Source: Erysipelotrichaceae bacterium UBA3379
Lineage (GTDB): Bacteria > Bacillota_I > Bacilli_A > Erysipelotrichales > Coprobacillaceae
Reading direction: 5' to 3'
Assembly: GCA_002359025.1 (NCBI GenBank)
Contig: DEPZ01000012.1
Span: forward strand, 1 to 23,759
Length of the DNA stretch: 23,759 bases
Position numbers and translations under genes: made by a program. Below are positions 7,612 to 15,991 of the stretch, piece after piece. Position 1 is the stretch's first letter. Each line of letters opens with the position of its first letter. Below the pieces are notes generated by a model, which made no database searches, had not been told where the DNA came from, and saw nothing but the letters and a program-made list of their open reading frames with translations.

Positions 7612-8736
7612 TTACTTCCTTTCATCAAACTGTTTTAACCACATTGAAAAAACTTTCAATCCTTCTTGAACTTCTTCAAGTTCATGAGTAAAACCAAATC
7701 TTAAATGATATTCTATTCCAAAACAACTTCCTGGCACAAAAAAGACTCCTGTTTCTTTTTGTAATCTTTCACAAAGTTCTTTTGACGGGATATCTAAGTC
7801 ATACTTTAAAAAACAAACGGGTCCATCTTGAGGAATAATACATGTGATATGCGGTTCATCTTGTAACCATTTATGTAAATACTCTTTATTCGCTTTACAT
7901 ATTTCATAACTTCTTTGTAAAATAGCTTCCTTATTTTCTAAAACCAAACATCCTAAATAATCATCTAATGGACCACTGCTGATAATATGATAATCTCTTC
8001 TATAGTTAATCAGATCAATAACATCTTTTGGCCCTTTGACCCAGCCTAGTCTTAATCCAGCAAAAGAAAATACTTTAGAAAGACTTGATGTTACTATAGC
8101 CTTATCATAATAATCGCTAAAAGAAGGTGACAACATTTGACTATCATCATGATATCCACGATAGATTTCATCACACATTATATAACAATCATATTTTTTC
8201 GCAAGTTCTACAATATCTTGTATCATTTCTAGTGAAAATGTAGTACCTGTTGGATTGTTAGGAGAATTTAAGCATATCATCTTTGTTTTATGATGGATGA
8301 CTTTTTCAAAGTCATCCATAGAAGGTAGCCAATTATTCTCTTCTAATAGAGGAACAAGTGAAACATCACACCCTAAAGAACGAGGGAAATCATATAATTG
8401 TTGATATGTTGGATATAAGCTGATGACATGATCTCCTGGTTCTAATAAACTCATCATGACCAGTTCATTAGCATTAATAGCGCCATGGGTAATTGTAATA
8501 TTATCCAAAGAACCTGTTGTATATAATGATAGGATAGCCTTTTTTAAACGTTTTGAACCTACAATTGGACCATAGTCCTGTGTCATATTCATAATTGTCG
8601 AAGAAATATCTTCTTGTACATATTTTTGTAATTCATTTAAAGATAAAGATGACACACATGTCTCTGTAAGATTATACTTACAGTCTCCTTCATGATCTGT
8701 CATCCAAGTCTCTACTGCAAATTCTTCAATTTTCAT
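7612..8736 (-). CDS. PLP-dependent class I/II aminotransferase
   Basis: A 374-residue cytoplasmic fold-type I PLP enzyme. Landmarks are NSPNNPTG (158-164 region, Asn161 near PLP), DEIYRGY (189-195, Asp189 holding the pyridine nitrogen), the Schiff-base Lys221 in SSLSKVFSFAG and Arg229 in LRLGW. The N-terminus (CKYNLTETC at 19-27) reminds me of the capreomycidine synthase/VioD-like branch often found in clostridia, but ordinary transaminases share the core motifs. Its ATG overlaps the stop of the transporter ATPase by one base (TAATG). It shares a T-box operon with an amino-acid importer, so it probably acts on the imported amino acid or a derivative. The substrate is inferred. Confidence 0.85.
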   Translation of the reverse strand: MKIEEFAVETWMTDHEGDCKYNLTETCVSSLSLNELQKYVQEDISSTIMNMTQDYGPIVGSKRLKKAILSLYTTGSLDNITITHGAINANELVMMSLLEPGDHVISLYPTYQQLYDFPRSLGCDVSLVPLLEENNWLPSMDDFEKVIHHKTKMICLNSPNNPTGTTFSLEMIQDIVELAKKYDCYIMCDEIYRGYHDDSQMLSPSFSDYYDKAIVTSSLSKVFSFAGLRLGWVKGPKDVIDLINYRRDYHIISSGPLDDYLGCLVLENKEAILQRSYEICKANKEYLHKWLQDEPHITCIIPQDGPVCFLKYDLDIPSKELCERLQKETGVFFVPGSCFGIEYHLRFGFTHELEEVQEGLKVFSMWLKQFDERK

Positions 8737-9464
8737 TAATGCATAACCTTTTTCAAGAAATCTTTTGCTCTTTCTGTTTTAGGTTCTTTAAAGAAATCTT
8801 TCGTATTATTATCTTCTACAATTTTACCATTTTCTAAGAATATCACACGATCAGCAACAGTCTTTGCAAACCCCATTTCATGCGTCACAACAACCATTGT
8901 CATACCTTCTTTAGCAAGTTCTTGCATAACTTCTAAAACTTCAATAACCATTTCTGGATCTAATGCACTTGTTGGTTCATCAAATAACATAATTTCAGGA
9001 TTCATACATAAACTTCTTGCTATTGCAACTCTTTGTTTTTGTCCACCTGATAACTTATTTGGATATTCATCTTGTTTATCTAATAAGCCAACTCTATCTA
9101 AATACATACAAGCAATTTGATTTGCTTCTTCTATATTTCTCTTTTTCACTTGAGTTTGTGCAAGTGTTAAGTTTTCTAAAACTGTCATATGTGGGAATAA
9201 GTTAAAATGTTGAAAAACAAATCCCATCTTACTCTTTAATTCTTTATATTTTTCTTTGTTATCAGGATTCAACTCTTCGTTATTTAAATAAACATGACCA
9301 GATTCAGGTTTTTCTAGACCATTAATACATCTTAAAACAGTACTTTTTCCTGAACCAGAAGGTCCTATCAAACAAACAATTTCACCTTTTTTGATTTCTA
9401 AAGAGACATCATCAACAGCTTTTAATTTTTTAAATGTCTTTGTAATATGTTCTATTTTAATCAC
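8736..9464 (-). CDS. Polar amino-acid ABC transporter ATPase (GlnQ/ArtM type)
   Basis: A 242-residue ATPase of the polar amino acid uptake family. It has Walker A GPSGSGKST (34-42), Q-loop Gln85, LSGGQ (138-142), Walker B IMLFDEP (158-164) and a VVTHEMGFA switch region. The HFNLFPHMTVLENL segment (86-99) is diagnostic of GlnQ/HisP-type importers. It overlaps the permease gene by 8 bases and the aminotransferase gene by one base, so the set is translated as a coupled operon. With the permease and lipoprotein it forms a complete importer. Confidence 0.95.
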   Translation of the reverse strand: MIKIEHITKTFKKLKAVDDVSLEIKKGEIVCLIGPSGSGKSTVLRCINGLEKPESGHVYLNNEELNPDNKEKYKELKSKMGFVFQHFNLFPHMTVLENLTLAQTQVKKRNIEEANQIACMYLDRVGLLDKQDEYPNKLSGGQKQRVAIARSLCMNPEIMLFDEPTSALDPEMVIEVLEVMQELAKEGMTMVVVTHEMGFAKTVADRVIFLENGKIVEDNNTKDFFKEPKTERAKDFLKKVMH

Positions 9465-10140
9465 TGACTGCCAACTTCCCTTCTATATATCTTCCTAAAT
9501 AAGAAATACTAAGTGTCATAATCAAATAAAAGATTGCCGCAATACAATATGCAGATACTGCATCAAAATACTGTGTTCCTAATATCTGTGCACTTTTTAA
9601 TAATTCTACTGCTCCAATTGTACTAATCAAAGATGAATCTTTAATCAAAGTAATAAATTCACTGATAAGTGGAGGAACAATTCTTTTAAATGCTTGAGGC
9701 AAGATAACAAGCTTCATTGTTTGTGTTGTTGATAACCCTAAAGTTTCACACGCTTCCCATTGACCTTTATCAACTCCATTAATACCACTTCTAATTAATT
9801 CAGTTGTATAAGCACCACTATTAATACTCATTGCTACAACACCAATAACAAATACATTAATTCTTAGCACTTCACCTGTCATAGCTGTATAAAAAGCTGG
9901 TACTACAGAGTATAACAATAAGATTTGTAATAACATTGGCGTTCCACGAATCGCCTCTACATAAACATTACCTAATATTCTAAACGCTGCAAACTTAGAA
10001 CGTTTTGCAGTTGCTCCTAAAATACCAAATATTAATCCAAAGAAAAGGGATAGTGCTGCCAATATAAGTGAGATCACTGCCCCTTTTGCGAAGAATAATA
10101 GATATTCAGGAGTAAACATTTCACCAAATGCTGGAAACAT
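9457..10140 (-). CDS. Polar amino-acid ABC transporter permease
   Basis: A membrane protein of 227 residues with about five spans and the HisM/GlnP family signature: the EAA loop (GQWEACETLGLS-x-x-Q, then ILPQAFKRIVPPL) before the last spans, and SEFITLIKDSSLIS, which is typical of this family. It presumably dimerises to form the channel of the importer with the ATPase and lipoprotein. It lies 23 bases after the lipoprotein gene and overlaps the ATPase gene by 8 bases. Only one permease gene is present, consistent with a homodimer. Confidence 0.95.
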   Translation of the reverse strand: MFPAFGEMFTPEYLLFFAKGAVISLILAALSLFFGLIFGILGATAKRSKFAAFRILGNVYVEAIRGTPMLLQILLLYSVVPAFYTAMTGEVLRINVFVIGVVAMSINSGAYTTELIRSGINGVDKGQWEACETLGLSTTQTMKLVILPQAFKRIVPPLISEFITLIKDSSLISTIGAVELLKSAQILGTQYFDAVSAYCIAAIFYLIMTLSISYLGRYIEGKLAVSD

Positions 10141-10163
10141 ACTATCCCTGTCCTTTCTTTTTA

Positions 10164-10940
10164 TTATTCTAATCCAACTAGTTCATATTTTTCACATAAT
10201 TCTTTGTAATCATCTGACGCAATAAATTTTTCAATACATTTATTTATTTTTTCAATCAATTCTGTATTTCCTTCTTTTGCAATAATATAGTTCTTTTCAT
10301 CTAACAATGTTCCATCCAACATAACAAATTGTCCACTGCTTACATAATTTTTTGCGACACCAGAGTCTAAAACAACAGCATCAAATTGGTTAGATCCTAA
10401 ACCAGTCATAATATCTTGAACATTGGCTATACTTGTTACTTTTGCACCTTTCACTTCATTTGCTGCTTTTTCACCAGTTGAACCTGTTTGTGCAGCCAAT
10501 GATTTTCCTTCTAATTCATTAATACTTTTAATTGAGCTATTCTTTGGAACAAGTGCAACTTGTGCAGTTCCTAAATATGGGTCTGACCACTCAACTTTTC
10601 TTTTTTCATCATAAGTAAAACCAGAAATTCCTAAATCCACTTGGTCTCCTTGAATCTGTGTAACAATGTTATCAAAACTCATATTTCTAATTTCAAGTTT
10701 ATAAGTTTTTCCTTCTTGTTCAGTTAAATATTGTTCAAATAGCTTTGCCATATCAATATCAAAACCAACAATTTCTCCATCAGTTGTAAGTGATTCATAT
10801 GGTGGATAATCTGCTGATGTTGCTACTGTTAAAGTTACAGTTTCATCTTTATTTGCTGATGCTTCTTGATTACTTGATCCACATCCTACCATAGTTGCTG
10901 CTAAAGCAACAATTAACATTCCATTTAATAATTTCTTCAT
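10164..10940 (-). CDS. Amino-acid-binding lipoprotein of the ABC importer
   Basis: The 258-residue protein starts with a lipoprotein signal peptide (KK, hydrophobic core, lipobox MVGC with Cys20 as the lipidation site), so it is tethered outside the membrane. The mature part is an SBP_bac_3 fold: the TSADYPPYE opening, GEIVGFDIDMAK, and QTGSTGEKAANE match glutamine/arginine/cystine-type binding proteins. Length is normal. AGAAGAGGGAT lies before the ATG at 10940. It is the first long gene after the T-box leader, so its transcription should rise when the cognate tRNA is uncharged. The leader's probable Arg specifier suggests arginine or a related basic amino acid as ligand, which is inference. 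Confidence 0.93.
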   Translation of the reverse strand: MKKLLNGMLIVALAATMVGCGSSNQEASANKDETVTLTVATSADYPPYESLTTDGEIVGFDIDMAKLFEQYLTEQEGKTYKLEIRNMSFDNIVTQIQGDQVDLGISGFTYDEKRKVEWSDPYLGTAQVALVPKNSSIKSINELEGKSLAAQTGSTGEKAANEVKGAKVTSIANVQDIMTGLGSNQFDAVVLDSGVAKNYVSSGQFVMLDGTLLDEKNYIIAKEGNTELIEKINKCIEKFIASDDYKELCEKYELVGLE

Positions 10941-10943
10941 ATT

Positions 10944-11027
10944 TCATCCCTCTTCTTTTTTCGTATTTTTTGATTTATATATAGTAAGCAATAAACTTAC
11001 CGTATCAATCTTCTCCTTTGCATACAT
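10944..11027 (-). CDS. Small 27-residue ORF after the T-box terminator
   Basis: An ATG at 11027 follows TAGGAGGG with a short spacer and opens 27 codons to TGA 10944-10946, ending 3 bases before the lipoprotein ATG and overlapping its ribosome binding site. The peptide begins MYAKEKIDTV, has a short hydrophobic centre (VSLLLTIY) and a Lys-rich end. A second ATG at 11023 in another frame is better spaced from the same site but gives only 8 codons. It may be a real leader peptide coupled to the lipoprotein gene, or just a strong ribosome-loading site. I recognise no family. Confidence 0.4.
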   Translation of the reverse strand: MYAKEKIDTVSLLLTIYKSKNTKKEEG

Positions 11028-11040
11028 CTTCCCTCCTAAT

Positions 11041-11275
11041 AAAAAAGTCCCTTAGCATAAGCTAAGAGACGAAATTATCGCGGTACCACTCTTTTTGATA
11101 TATCAAAGATATATCCCCTCTTGTCTTTAAAGCAGACTGACTCAATATCCTATGTATTCAGATATCGCTCTCCAAAGTGCGCTTCATTTAAATTCCTATA
11201 CTAACCTCACACCAACGTTAGCTCGCTTAAATATTCCTTTAAACTACTCTCTTTTTCACCGAGTTTTCTAATATG
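11041..11275 (-). ncRNA. T-box riboswitch leader, probable Arg (CGC) specifier
   Basis: The minus strand carries all main T-box parts. Stem I has the S-turn AGTA on the 5' side and GAA on the 3' side, flanking a 7-base helix (GTTTAAA/TTTAAAT). The 3' side reads GAA-G-CGC-A-CTTT, placing CGC (Arg) in the specifier position. An apical GGTGTGAG loop closed by CTAAC/GTTAG follows. The T-box core AGAGTGGTACCGCG is at 11079-11092. Its UGGU bulge fits a tRNA with discriminator A, arguing against His. The terminator is GTCTCTTAGC/GCTAAGGGAC (11047-11070) followed by six Ts. GCG (Ala) is the main alternative specifier. It controls the amino-acid importer operon by tRNA-dependent antitermination. Confidence 0.95.
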
Positions 11276-11281
11276 GCTATT

Positions 11282-11309
11282 ATTATAAACAAAGTTTTTA
11301 AATTGTCAA
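11282..11309 (-). promoter_or_regulatory. Sigma-A promoter of the T-box operon
   Basis: On the minus strand a consensus TTGACA (11304-11309) and consensus TATAAT (11282-11287) are separated by 16 bases. Transcription would start near 11275, just before stem I of the T-box leader. A strong constitutive promoter with control by antitermination is the usual T-box design. Confidence 0.85.
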
Positions 11310-11402
11310 TAAGTTTTATGGATTTTTTTCAAATATATTATATAAAACCATAAATTATCTATAATATCAAAAAATATCTATTTATTTTTGGCTATTTCTA
11401 AT

Positions 11403-11630
11403 TTATTTATACTTTTTTATTTTCTCACATATCTGAGATAGCTTCACAATTGGGCTATGTAATTCATCTAGCATTGATTGAATATCATCCAATTGCTGGT
11501 TAACTTCGATAATTTCCTGTTTATGAGATTGTATAGATTTTATTTCTTTTTTCATTTGATCACGTCGGTCTATCAAATAAACTGCCAGCATAATTAATCC
11601 TATGCCTAAGATAATATATATAGCACTCAT
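11403..11630 (-). CDS. Small membrane-anchored coiled-coil protein
   Basis: A 75-residue protein with one N-terminal membrane span (about residues 3-21), then a charged heptad-like helix (RRDQMKKEIKSIQSHKQEI and onward) and a basic end. This is a single-pass anchor with a cytoplasmic coiled coil. GGAGGAG precedes ATG 11630 at 5 bases. It is 47 bases downstream of the ABC exporter gene on the same strand and probably cotranscribed. I do not recognise a family. It may help the exporter or act as a scaffold, but this is speculation. No clear terminator follows it. Confidence 0.7.
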   Translation of the reverse strand: MSAIYIILGIGLIMLAVYLIDRRDQMKKEIKSIQSHKQEIIEVNQQLDDIQSMLDELHSPIVKLSQICEKIKKYK

Positions 11631-11677
11631 GTAAACTCCTCCAATATAAATATATCCTGATTAACAATCATTATACA

Positions 11678-13414
11678 TTATTTTTCTTGAAATTGCATGT
11701 GATATAAATGAGCATATTGTCCATCTAAGGCAAGTAATTCTTCATGTGAACCCTGTTCAACAATTCCATTTTCACTCAACACACAAATTCTTTTTGCATT
11801 TTTGATTGTAGACAATCTATGTGCAATCACAAAAGTTGTACGATTGCTTGCAAGTTTTTCTAATGACATTTGGACAATATGTTCACTATCATTATCCAAA
11901 GCACTTGTAGCTTCATCAAAAATTAAAATTGGTGGATTTTTCAAGAAAACTCTAGCTATAGATAGTCTTTGTTTTTGTCCTCCAGAAAGTTTAACCCCTC
12001 TTTGTCCACAATCCGTATTGTATCCTTCTGGTAATTCCATGATAAAATCATGCGCATTTGCTTTCTTTGCGGCTTCTATAACTTCTTCGTCACTTGCATC
12101 AAATTTACCATAACGAATATTATCCATAATTGTCCCTGCAAATAAATAAACATCCTGTTGAACAATTCCAATATTTTCTCTTAGACTTTTTAATTTCACA
12201 TGTTTAATATCCTGATTATCAATCAAAATTCTACCTTTTGATGTCTCATAAAAACGTGGAAGCAGTGAGCAAAGTGTTGTTTTTCCAACTCCCGAACTTC
12301 CAACCAATGCAATATATTCTCCAGGTTTCACATCCAAATTAATATTTTGAAAAACATAATCTAAGTAATCATTATATGCAAAAGCTACATCTTGAAATTC
12401 TACATGACCTTCAACATTTTTTAATGTTATCGCATCTTTTTCATCTTGAATATCTGGTTCTATTTCTAAGATTTCCATAAATCTTTCAAAACCAGTTGCT
12501 CCTTCTTGAAATTGTTCTGTAAAATTAATTAATTTTTTTATTGGTTCAATTAAGTTTGTAATATATAAGACAAATGCGATTAAATCAGGTGTAGTAATTG
12601 CATTTTGACTAATAAATAAAGTACCAAAGAAAATAACAACAACTGTAATTAAACTTGTAAATGCATTTAATCCTGCATGGTATCTTCCCATGTGATAATA
12701 GCTGTTTCTTTTACTTTCTACAAAGTTCATATTTGCTTGTTGGAATTTCTTTATTTCTTTATCTTCATTCGCAAAACTTTTAACAACTCTAATTCCTGAT
12801 AGATTATCTTCTATTGTAGCATTGATATCACCAATACGTTGTTTATTTCTTTTGTATGCTCTATGAAGTTTTTTATTATACCATACAGCAACAATAATCA
12901 TTATAGGTATGAATGAAAATATCAATAAAGTTAAACCTAAATGAATACATGATAATATAACAAAAGCTCCAATAAATTTAATAAACGATATAACAATATC
13001 TTCAGGCCCATGATGATATAACTCAGTTAATGAAAAGATATCATTTGTAATTCGAGACATTAAATGTCCTGTCTTTTGTTCATCATAAAAACCAAAAGAC
13101 AATTTTTGATAATGTTCAAATAATTCATTACGAATATCTCTTTCCATATATGTCCCCATAACATGTCCCTGATATGTAATAAAATAATTACAAAAATATT
13201 CTACAACAACCAATACAATCATGAAAATCCCTAATTGATAAATCAAACCAATATCGACAGGATCTTCTAATAAAATAACTCCAGTAATATATCTCGTTAT
13301 TAACGGAAAAACCAAAGTAATTCCTGCAGCCACAATTGCACAAAACATATCTTTAAAAAACAAGACCTTATATGGCTTATAATATGAGAAAAACTTCTTT
13401 ACTCTCCCTTTCAT
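11678..13414 (-). CDS. ABC exporter, fused membrane and ATPase domains
   Basis: A 578-residue half-transporter of the MsbA/BmrA/Sav1866 type, which should work as a dimer. About six membrane spans fill residues 15-310. The ATPase half has Walker A GSSGVGKTT (near 371), an ENIGIVQQDVYLFAGT Q-loop region, LSGGQKQR (near 478), Walker B ILIFDEATSALD (near 500) and the switch AHRLST. The loop with GFYDEQKTGHLMSRI-x-ND is typical of multidrug/lipid exporters. TAGGGGG serves as ribosome binding site and contains the stop codon of the upstream nitroreductase gene, so the two genes are coupled. The substrate is not readable from sequence. Confidence 0.93.
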   Translation of the reverse strand: MKGRVKKFFSYYKPYKVLFFKDMFCAIVAAGITLVFPLITRYITGVILLEDPVDIGLIYQLGIFMIVLVVVEYFCNYFITYQGHVMGTYMERDIRNELFEHYQKLSFGFYDEQKTGHLMSRITNDIFSLTELYHHGPEDIVISFIKFIGAFVILSCIHLGLTLLIFSFIPIMIIVAVWYNKKLHRAYKRNKQRIGDINATIEDNLSGIRVVKSFANEDKEIKKFQQANMNFVESKRNSYYHMGRYHAGLNAFTSLITVVVIFFGTLFISQNAITTPDLIAFVLYITNLIEPIKKLINFTEQFQEGATGFERFMEILEIEPDIQDEKDAITLKNVEGHVEFQDVAFAYNDYLDYVFQNINLDVKPGEYIALVGSSGVGKTTLCSLLPRFYETSKGRILIDNQDIKHVKLKSLRENIGIVQQDVYLFAGTIMDNIRYGKFDASDEEVIEAAKKANAHDFIMELPEGYNTDCGQRGVKLSGGQKQRLSIARVFLKNPPILIFDEATSALDNDSEHIVQMSLEKLASNRTTFVIAHRLSTIKNAKRICVLSENGIVEQGSHEELLALDGQYAHLYHMQFQEK

Positions 13415-13423
13415 ATATACCCC

Positions 13424-13951
13424 CTAATAAAATTTCACAATCTCATTTATTGATTTACGAGATGGTCTTTCAGGATCGAACTCACTATAACCTAACGCAA
13501 TAACACTTAAAATATCTTCTTCAATATTTAAAATATCTTTTATCTTACTTGCATCTCTTATTCCCATAACCAAAGAAGATAAGCCTAATTCTCTAGCTTT
13601 TAGTAATAAAACCATATCATGCATTCCTACATCATAACATCCCCATCCATTACCTACTTCGTTTTCAGCTTCACCACTACGTTTAAAACCAGAACGATTT
13701 TTGATATATGAGGAAATAATCAAAACGGGTGCATCTTTAACATTTTCTTGATTAAATTCTGGTAAGCTTAACTTGATTTGATTTAGCATTTCTTTTGAAG
13801 TGACAACATGATAACGAATCACTTGTGAATTTTTCCAACTTGGTGCAAGTCTTGTTGCATCAATAATTTTTTCTAAATCTTCTCTTTTCACTTCTTTATT
13901 CAAATACTTTCTTATACTTTTTCTTTTCTCTAATAATTCTTGTAATTCCAT
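13424..13951 (-). CDS. Nitroreductase-family FMN oxidoreductase
   Basis: A 175-residue cytoplasmic flavoprotein of the nitroreductase superfamily, which reduces nitro compounds, quinones or flavins with NAD(P)H. Marks are the FMN-phosphate-binding RKSIRKY near the N-terminus, LAPSWKNSQ (36-44), the central DVGMHDMVLLLKARELGL helix, and the C-terminal ALGYSEFDPERPSRKS. The length is at the small end of the family but complete. GGGGGAG precedes ATG 13951. It heads an operon with the ABC exporter and the 75-residue membrane protein, which suggests a redox/efflux stress set. The true substrate is unknown. Confidence 0.9.
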   Translation of the reverse strand: MELQELLEKRKSIRKYLNKEVKREDLEKIIDATRLAPSWKNSQVIRYHVVTSKEMLNQIKLSLPEFNQENVKDAPVLIISSYIKNRSGFKRSGEAENEVGNGWGCYDVGMHDMVLLLKARELGLSSLVMGIRDASKIKDILNIEEDILSVIALGYSEFDPERPSRKSINEIVKFY

Positions 13952-13975
13952 AGCTCTCCCCCATTTCTAATAATC

Positions 13976-13984
13976 ATTATAACA
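13976..13984 (-). promoter_or_regulatory. Extended -10 promoter of the nitroreductase operon
   Basis: On the minus strand TGTTATAAT gives a consensus TATAAT (13976-13981) with the TG of an extended -10 element. The -35 region 17 bases upstream (TACGTT) is poor, which fits extended -10 use. Transcription would start about 17 bases before the gene's ribosome binding site. Confidence 0.55.
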
Positions 13985-14045
13985 CATTTCCAAAATTTAA
14001 CGTATTCATTTCTTTAGAGAGTTGTTGATAATATTCACTTACATA

Positions 14046-14070
14046 TAAAAAGTCTGCAAAAAAGCAGACA
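14046..14070 (-). terminator. Terminator of htpG
   Basis: GTCTGC (14052-14057) and GCAGAC (14064-14069) form a stem around an A/T loop, extended by flanking pairs. The minus strand continues with TTTTTATAT. It begins 10 bases after the htpG stop codon. Confidence 0.8.
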
Positions 14071-14079
14071 TTTATATCA

Positions 14080-15972
14080 CTATTTATTTGCATCAATCAT
14101 TAATTGACATACTTTATTTGAAAAATCTACTGGATCATCAATACTAAATCCTTCAATTAATAATGCTTGATCATATAACAATGAAGCATAATCTTTAATT
14201 TTATCTTTATCTGACTCAAATACTGATTGTAATGCAGTAAAGATTTGATGATTTGGATTAATTTCTAAAATACGTCCAGCTTTAATATTTTGTCCATCAG
14301 GCATTTGATTTAATACTTTTTCCATTTCAAATGAAACACCTTCACCACTTACTAAGCATACTGGATGTGTTTTTAATCTTGATGAAACTTTTACGTCTTG
14401 AACTTGATCTTTCAATGCTTCTTTTAATGTTTCTAATAAATCTTTATTATCTTCATTAACTTTTTCTAGTTCTTTCTTTTCTTCTTCTGTATCAATGTCT
14501 AAATCACCTTGATTAATATTCTTAAATGATTTTTCTTTGTAGTCTCTTAACATTTGTAAACAGAATTCATCTACATTATCAGTTAAATATAAGATATCAA
14601 ATCCTTTATCTTTAACCAATTCTACTGTAGGAAGATGATCGATTTTTTCTACAGTTTCTCCACTAGCAAAATATATTTCTTTTTGATCTTCTTTCATGTT
14701 ATCTACATATTCTTGTAATGTAATCATTTTTTGATTTGTAGCACTATAGAATAATAGTAAATCTTGTAATTTATCTTTTAACATTCCATAGCTATTGTAG
14801 ATACCAAATTTTAATTGTAATCCAAAGCTTTTAAAGAATTCTTCATATGTTTCTCTTTCATTTTTTAACATTTTTTCTAATTCAGTTTGGATACGTTTTT
14901 CTATTTTTTCAGCAATAACTCTTAATTGACGGTCATGTTGTAACATTTCACGAGAGATATTTAATGATAAGTCTTGTGAATCTACTAATCCTTTAACAAA
15001 TCTAAAGTGTTCTGGAACAAGATCACTTGCTTTATCCATAATAAACACACCACGAGAATATAATTGTAAACCTTTTTCATAATCTTGAGAATAATAATTC
15101 ATTGGTGGTTTAGAAGGGATAAATAGTAATGAATCATATGAAACTGCTCCTTCAACACTATTATGCATAACTCTTAAAGGATCATTAAAATCATTAAATT
15201 TATCTTTATAGAATTCATTATAATCTTCTTGAGTAATTTCTTTTTTAGGTCTTTTCCATAATGGAACCATTGAATTTAATGTTGTATTTTCAATCACTTG
15301 TTCATATTCATCACTGTCTTCTTTCTTTTTAGAAGTTGTCATATCCATTCTGATTGGATAATGAACATAGTCTGAATATTTTTTAACTAATCTTTGAATT
15401 TCATATTGATCCAAGTATTGATCATAGTTTTCATCTTCAGTGTTTTCTTTCAAGAATAAATTAATTCTTGTTCCATGATGTGGATAATCACATGGTTGGA
15501 TTGTATATCCATCACTTGTATCTGATTCCCAAATATATGCTTGTTCTTCCCCATATTTTTTAGAAATCACTTCTACCTTATGTGCAACCATAAATGCTGA
15601 ATAAAAACCAACACCAAATTGACCAATAATGTCAACATCCTCTTGTCCCTTTTCTAATGCTTTTTTAAACTCTAAAGAACCAGAGTTTGCAATTGTACCA
15701 AGTAAAGTTTCTAATTCTTCATTATTCATACCAATTCCTTGGTCAATAATTGATAACATTCTTTGATCTTTATTAATAACCAATTGAATAGATAAATCCT
15801 CTCTAGACACGCCAATATTTTCAGTTAATGCTCTATAATATAATTTATCAGATGCATCACTTGCATTAGAAATCAATTCTCTTAAAAAGATTTCTTTATG
15901 CGTATAAATAGAATTAATCATCAAATCTAATAATCTTTGTGATTCAGCTTTAAACTGTTTCTTTTCTGTCAT
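14080..15972 (-). CDS. htpG: Molecular chaperone HtpG (bacterial Hsp90)
   Basis: An ATP-dependent cytoplasmic chaperone of 630 residues, normal for HtpG. The GHKL ATPase domain shows Glu32 and Asn36 in IFLRELISNASDASDKL, DQGIGM (Asp77), GTIANSGS (92-99) and GQFGVGFYSAFM (117-128). The middle domain has the RGVFIMD-type stretch and the catalytic-loop Arg in LNISREMLQ. The frame is open from a GTG at 16005, but ATG 15972 is preceded by AAAAGGAG at 8 bases and matches family N-termini (MTEKKQFKAE). Two CIRCE-like operators flank its promoter, so HrcA control is expected. Monocistronic, with its own terminator. Confidence 0.97.
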   Translation of the reverse strand: MTEKKQFKAESQRLLDLMINSIYTHKEIFLRELISNASDASDKLYYRALTENIGVSREDLSIQLVINKDQRMLSIIDQGIGMNNEELETLLGTIANSGSLEFKKALEKGQEDVDIIGQFGVGFYSAFMVAHKVEVISKKYGEEQAYIWESDTSDGYTIQPCDYPHHGTRINLFLKENTEDENYDQYLDQYEIQRLVKKYSDYVHYPIRMDMTTSKKKEDSDEYEQVIENTTLNSMVPLWKRPKKEITQEDYNEFYKDKFNDFNDPLRVMHNSVEGAVSYDSLLFIPSKPPMNYYSQDYEKGLQLYSRGVFIMDKASDLVPEHFRFVKGLVDSQDLSLNISREMLQHDRQLRVIAEKIEKRIQTELEKMLKNERETYEEFFKSFGLQLKFGIYNSYGMLKDKLQDLLLFYSATNQKMITLQEYVDNMKEDQKEIYFASGETVEKIDHLPTVELVKDKGFDILYLTDNVDEFCLQMLRDYKEKSFKNINQGDLDIDTEEEKKELEKVNEDNKDLLETLKEALKDQVQDVKVSSRLKTHPVCLVSGEGVSFEMEKVLNQMPDGQNIKAGRILEINPNHQIFTALQSVFESDKDKIKDYASLLYDQALLIEGFSIDDPVDFSNKVCQLMIDANK

Positions 15973-15991
15973 TTTATCGTCTCCTTTTTCA

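Noticed and set aside
11088..11120. Perfect GATATATC repeat pair upstream of the T-box core as a separate operator
   Set aside because: It is inside the T-box leader and is better explained as a helix of that RNA.
11204..11215. Histidine (CAC) as T-box specifier
   Set aside because: It is out of position relative to the GAA of the S-turn, and the UGGU bulge does not fit the discriminator C of bacterial tRNA-His.
11802..12113. 103-codon plus-strand open frame inside the ABC exporter ATPase region
   Set aside because: It lies opposite highly conserved ABC motifs and has no family resemblance; it is a shadow frame.
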